From Flavobacterium anhuiense (GTDB lineage Bacteria > Bacteroidota > Bacteroidia > Flavobacteriales > Flavobacteriaceae), in NCBI RefSeq assembly GCF_900101855.1, contig NZ_FMVC01000008.1, forward strand, positions 60,300 to 124,299: a stretch of DNA of 64,000 bases. The letters are read 5' to 3'. The notes under the pieces are model-generated. The model made no database searches, had not been told where the DNA came from, and saw nothing but the letters and a program-made list of their open reading frames with translations. Both the position numbers and the translations under genes were made by a program. Numbering within the stretch: the first letter of the stretch is position 1; each line of letters opens with the position of its first letter. Shown piece after piece: positions 60,391-64,000 of the stretch.

Positions 60391-60495
60391 CTAAGTTGCT
60401 AAGCTTCTAAGTTCAAAGATTTTCTGTTTAGAAAACAAGAAAGCCGAACTATAGGTTCGGCTTAATTTGTTAATCTTAGAAGCTTAGCAACTTAG
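60391..60495. repeat. 21-bp inverted repeat of CTTAG words flanking a hairpin
   Basis: CTAAGTTGCTAAGCTTCTAAG (60391-60411) is given here only by its ends CTAAGTTGC and TTCTAAG. Its exact inverse is at 60475-60495. Between them lies the AAGCCGAAC terminator hairpin. It belongs to the same CTTAG family as the leuS leader and the uppP spacer. Confidence 0.65.
60441..60463 (-). terminator. terminator after the Ala/Lys-rich protein gene
   Basis: AAGCCGAAC and GTTCGGCTT form a 9-bp perfect stem with a five-base loop; a T-rich run follows on the minus strand. Confidence 0.75.
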
Positions 60496-60515
60496 AGTCT
60501 CAGCATCTTAGAAAC

Positions 60516-61091
60516 TTAATCTTGAATATACGTTTTATTACCATTTTTGTTAATGTAGTATTTACCGCCTCTTGGACCTGTATATACTTTTTTGCCATTG
60601 TACTCGCCAGTTACTTTGTCTGGGACAGCAGGAGCTTTTTCGTTAGTTTCTTTTAAAGTTTTTGTGGCCGATTTTTTGGCAGCTGTTGCATCTTTTTTAG
60701 CAGCGTCAGCTTTTGCGGTCGTTTTCTTGGCATCGGCTTTGGTTTTGTCAGCAGAGCTTTTTGCTTTGTCAGCGGTACTTTTTGCTTTATCAGATTCTAC
60801 AGTTGCTTTTTTGGCATCAGCTTTAGCTTTTGCAGCTTCTTTGTCGGCTGTCTTTTTTGCTGCGTCAGCAGATTCTTTTTTGGCTTTTGTCGAAGCAGCT
60901 TTTGCGTCATCTGCTGCTTTTGTAGATTTTGCTGCTTCCTTTTTTGCGTCGGCCGAAGCTTTGTCTGCACTAGCTTTTGCTTTTTTTGCTGAAGCTTCTG
61001 TTTTACTTTTCGTAGTTTTTGCAGTTGTTTCTTGAGCATAAAAATTAGAAGAGAAAACAACCATCAAACAGAACAATACTAATTTTTTCAT
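60516..61091 (-). CDS. secreted Ala/Lys-rich protein with PBCV-type basic adaptor motif
   Basis: A 191-residue protein with a signal peptide (LFCLMVVFSSNFYAQ). Residues ~20-155 are almost only Ala, Lys, Ser, Thr and Asp (AKKAKASADKASADAKK-like), predicting a long charged helix or coiled coil. The last ~30 residues (YNGKKVYTGPRGGKYYINK and TYIQD) match the short basic adaptor motif first described in Chlorella-virus PBCV-1 proteins. The repetitive middle may vary in length between strains. It is exported, with no membrane segment beyond the signal. Function is unknown; binding to DNA or acidic polymers is conceivable. Confidence 0.78.
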   Translation of the reverse strand: MKKLVLFCLMVVFSSNFYAQETTAKTTKSKTEASAKKAKASADKASADAKKEAAKSTKAADDAKAASTKAKKESADAAKKTADKEAAKAKADAKKATVESDKAKSTADKAKSSADKTKADAKKTTAKADAAKKDATAAKKSATKTLKETNEKAPAVPDKVTGEYNGKKVYTGPRGGKYYINKNGNKTYIQD

Positions 61092-61154
61092 AAGGTTAAA
61101 AGTTTAAATTTCAATTAAAATTAAACAATTTATTATCATCTTTTTCGCAACACA

Positions 61155-64000
61155 TTAAAAATATGCACGAAGCTGAACGTTTCCCGTATGAATCGTATTT
61201 CCCGTTTCGCTTTTTCTGCCCTGATAATTTAAATTGACATCCAAAAATGACGTAATGTTCTTTTGCAGAAGCAGTTTCCAAACCAAATTTGATCCCGCTT
61301 GAAGTCCTTCGAGCATCTGAAAACCGACTGATGAAAATTCATTTCCGTTAAATTTATTTTCATAAAAAGAAAATTCGCCATTCACCGTCACTTTCTTTTC
61401 GCCTGCATAAGAAAAAGAAGTTCCGATTCTATTTTGATCTAAAGTTTCGAAATTTCCCATCTGATTTTTTTTGTTTTGAAGCTCGTAAAAGAAATCCAAT
61501 TTGGTGTTTTTTGAGAATAAATAACTGACTTTTGGTGCCAGTTGCCAGCCTTGAATATCATAGTTTTTTTCAACAAAATCTTTAGAAACCAAATCGGTTT
61601 TTATGGTTTTGGTAAAGAAATTAAACAGCCAGCTTTTCTGATATAAATGTGTGTACTGAATTTGATGCGAATAATTCTGCACATGCTGCGAACCTACAGA
61701 AAGCAGACTTTTGCCTTTATTAATCAAATAAGAATAAGTAACCGAATGTTTCTGCTTGCCTCGGTTGTAAAATAAACTATTTCTAAAACTCGAATTCAAT
61801 CCTAAAATATTGTCTTCTGATGAATCAAACGGATTGAGTTCTAATTTTTCTCCATCGCTTTTCACCTTTCGATCCATTATAAAAGAGGTCTGATTGTAAA
61901 AATAAGACAATACTTTTTTAAAACCTTTTTCATTTTGCCATTGCAGTGGATTTAAAGTTAAAGATTGCGAAAACTTATTTTGATTGGTTTTAATGTAAAT
62001 CTGATTCGGCAGAAATACTCTCACATATCGCGCCTGATCTTGATAAACGGCAACTTCAAATTCTTCCAATTCCTGAATTCCGTTGCCGTTATAATCATTC
62101 CAAGTATAAACACCTTGACCTGTCGGGACTTCTACATATGTAAATTCTTGCTGTGCAATAGTTCCAGAACTGGTTTCGTAAGCCGTTCCAATCTGCATAA
62201 ACTGATTAAAAAAACGATCATTGTATAAAATTCTCGAATTTAATGAAGGCTCGTTCTGTCTAGATTTATCAGTAAAATCTAAATTTCGATAACTTGCATA
62301 AACGGCTAAATCAGTTGTTTTGTTCTGGATCAATTTTGATTTTAAATAATACGTCTGCGAATTATTAACGTGCTGTAATAATCCGTTTTGCAAACTATCG
62401 TTTCGTCTTTGTAGAAAACCAACTTCAACAAAAACTTTAGTGCTGTCGCCGCGTCCGGTAAATACTCCATATTCTAAAAATCTTTGGCTTACAGCCGAAA
62501 ACTGATTGGTAACTTTATCTTTTTGCTGATTGTCTTCCAATTGCATAGTTCCTCCAACCCAATTTTTTCCAAAATGATATTTAGTCCTGGTCTGGTTTCT
62601 AATGAACTTTGAAGTCGAAGTTGTGGCGTCAGAATTTAGAAAACTTCCGTTGTTTTCAATCGTCCAATTTTTCAATTTGAATAAAGCGTTTGTTGTATGC
62701 CTTGCGCCAGAATAACTTTCGCTGAAATCTAATTTTTCAAATTGATAAGTCAGCAAACCAATATTTGAAGTTTCTTTTTTCGAAAATAAATCAAAATTCA
62801 AACCCGTAACCAAAAGGCTTTGATTGCCATAAAGACTTCCCGTTAAATTCCAATCACGGTTAAACTCAATATTATACAAACGTTCAACTGATTTAAAATT
62901 TTGCTGTACAAATTGATAATTCGCAAAAGCGCCTAAATTCCAGCTTCTAGAAAAGAGACGTTTTTTAAGATTGGTTTTAAAAGCAATTCCTTCATTATTG
63001 GCATCATCAATTCCAGAAAATAAATTTTGATCATTATTGCTAATGGCCAATTCAAAATCTACTAAAGTTTTTTCGTTCGGATTATATTTTCCTAAAAAAG
63101 TGGCCACCTGAAGTTTCATTGGCGCAACAAGCTGCACAATGGGTTCATAATTTCCTTGCAGAACTCCGTTAACCGGTTCAACATATTGATAAATTCGCTC
63201 AACGGAATTATTGTTTTGAATGATATAATTTCCCGCATTTGAACCAACTTGGCTAAATCGTACATTGTACAAAACATCTGCAGGATTATTTGAATATTCA
63301 TAAGCTTCAACTGAATTGACCAATATTTTTTTGTACAAAATTTTATTCTCGGCATAACTGTCTTCATAGGCAGAAGGCGCTTTCATCAAATTAACATCAT
63401 CGCCCGCCTGACTCAAAATCTGAACTTGTTCTGGAGAAAGATTTTGCTGCAGAGGCTGATTTTTCATGTCATTTTCAGAATACAAATAACCGCCAAAACT
63501 CCAGTTTTTGTTTTCGTGCGTAGCGCCTGCGTATGTTACGAGACGATTGTAATTTCGCTCTGAATATTGGTATTCAACATTAATACGCATTTCTGAAGTA
63601 ATGGTAAAAAGTGATGTAAAGACAATTTCTCCCGCATTATAATCAATCACATAATCGTTGTTTTCACCACGTTTTAGCAAAACACCATTTACATAAACAC
63701 GTTCAGAGCCTGAAATCACCAAAACATACAATTCGCCATTCTGGCCTTTTAGTTTGTACGGACCCTGATTTCCTTCTTGACCCGTAAAAGTACTTTTGGC
63801 ATATTGTCCTTTTACAAAAGCAACCGAAGCAAAAACATTGGTTTTGCTTTTTTCGGTATCAAAATCAAAGTTGGCAGAAAGTCCTTGAACTTTTTTATTA
63901 AAGCCCAAAAATTGAGTTTTTCTATTTTCTAAAAAAACATCGCCAGCGCGAATGTTCCAGTCATCACTAAAAAGTTCTATAAATATATTGTCAAACTGAT
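61155..64000 (-). CDS. large outer-membrane protein, N-terminus beyond the window
   Basis: At least 948 residues, open to the last base of the window, so the gene is truncated by the window and not by mutation (upstream residues read NIFIELFSDDWNIRAGDVF). Near its visible start, ELYVLVISGSERVYVNG and NDYVIDYNAGEIVF form a module resembling segments of large Bacteroidota surface proteins such as SprA. The remainder is dense in alternating aromatic strands and Asn (FLGKYNPNEKTLVDFELAIS, SLNSRILYNDRFFNQFMQIG) and ends VQLRAYF, as expected of an outer-membrane beta-barrel. The exact family is not assigned. Confidence 0.75.
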   Translation of the reverse strand, partial: QFDNIFIELFSDDWNIRAGDVFLENRKTQFLGFNKKVQGLSANFDFDTEKSKTNVFASVAFVKGQYAKSTFTGQEGNQGPYKLKGQNGELYVLVISGSERVYVNGVLLKRGENNDYVIDYNAGEIVFTSLFTITSEMRINVEYQYSERNYNRLVTYAGATHENKNWSFGGYLYSENDMKNQPLQQNLSPEQVQILSQAGDDVNLMKAPSAYEDSYAENKILYKKILVNSVEAYEYSNNPADVLYNVRFSQVGSNAGNYIIQNNNSVERIYQYVEPVNGVLQGNYEPIVQLVAPMKLQVATFLGKYNPNEKTLVDFELAISNNDQNLFSGIDDANNEGIAFKTNLKKRLFSRSWNLGAFANYQFVQQNFKSVERLYNIEFNRDWNLTGSLYGNQSLLVTGLNFDLFSKKETSNIGLLTYQFEKLDFSESYSGARHTTNALFKLKNWTIENNGSFLNSDATTSTSKFIRNQTRTKYHFGKNWVGGTMQLEDNQQKDKVTNQFSAVSQRFLEYGVFTGRGDSTKVFVEVGFLQRRNDSLQNGLLQHVNNSQTYYLKSKLIQNKTTDLAVYASYRNLDFTDKSRQNEPSLNSRILYNDRFFNQFMQIGTAYETSSGTIAQQEFTYVEVPTGQGVYTWNDYNGNGIQELEEFEVAVYQDQARYVRVFLPNQIYIKTNQNKFSQSLTLNPLQWQNEKGFKKVLSYFYNQTSFIMDRKVKSDGEKLELNPFDSSEDNILGLNSSFRNSLFYNRGKQKHSVTYSYLINKGKSLLSVGSQHVQNYSHQIQYTHLYQKSWLFNFFTKTIKTDLVSKDFVEKNYDIQGWQLAPKVSYLFSKNTKLDFFYELQNKKNQMGNFETLDQNRIGTSFSYAGEKKVTVNGEFSFYENKFNGNEFSSVGFQMLEGLQAGSNLVWKLLLQKNITSFLDVNLNYQGRKSETGNTIHTGNVQLRAYF

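Noticed and set aside
60592..61035. Long open frame opposite the Ala/Lys-rich gene
   Set aside because: A by-product of the GC-biased low-complexity codons on the other strand; no start context and no homology pattern.

Overview
The window looks like a chromosomal segment of a Flavobacterium-type member of the Bacteroidota. The evidence is AT-rich DNA, start codons without Shine-Dalgarno sequences, promoters with the Bacteroidota -7 motif TAnnTTTG, a type IX secretion (T9SS) sorting-domain protein, TonB-dependent receptor genes with carboxypeptidase-regulatory plugs, and lineage-specific families (DUF3098, DUF4271, DUF4296, DUF5686). No phage, insertion sequence, CRISPR array or rRNA operon is visible. 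A degenerate tRNA-like sequence sits at the left edge, and the right edge cuts through a large outer-membrane protein gene.

Layout. 0-12.5 kb: an enoyl-CoA hydratase family protein, queD, lpxH, a seven-heme lipoprotein cytochrome, two tandem paralogous small proteins, a hydrolase/MFS/recJ minus-strand cluster, a HopJ-family protein, rsmI, an acidic protein and tdk. 12.5-23.2 kb: rpoN, a GxxExxY protein, asnS, an RND/MMPL exporter, a LytS/LytTR two-component pair and a Kef-type antiporter. 23.4-32.1 kb: a DUF5686 protein, pyrH-frr, a thioredoxin-like protein, a possible 25-residue peptide, and the cluster ftsX-DUF3098-uppP-truB. 32.5-41.8 kb: leuS, a cassette of exported hydrolase, ECF sigma factor and four-TM protein, an MmpS-like lipoprotein divergent from a TPR histidine kinase/LuxR regulator pair, and a zinc peptidase. 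42-50.5 kb: an Lrp regulator, DUF4271-hemD, a glycosyltransferase-pyrC-DUF4296 operon, an epimerase, tyrS and a LuxE-like acyl transferase. 50.7-59.1 kb: a probable phosphate-starvation locus. 59.2-64 kb: a MurG-like glycosyltransferase, a secreted Ala/Lys-rich protein with a viral-type basic adaptor motif, and the truncated outer-membrane protein.

The most notable result is in the phosphate locus. A PhoB-like regulator and PhoR-like kinase lie beside an OprP-type porin, a TonB-dependent receptor, a beta-helix lipoprotein and a stand-alone T9SS sorting domain. The porin, receptor and lipoprotein promoters share one architecture: TAACA(T/A) repeats in 11-bp phase whose register ends exactly 8 bp upstream of a -7 element. 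This is a candidate flavobacterial Pho box and suggests a co-regulated outer-membrane phosphate-acquisition system.

The second theme is intergenic repeats. There are two long, near-perfect palindromic elements whose arm differences are compensated on both sides and which share a conserved loop. There are also several families of short-period arrays and hairpins. All calls come from reading the sequence; no database search was run.
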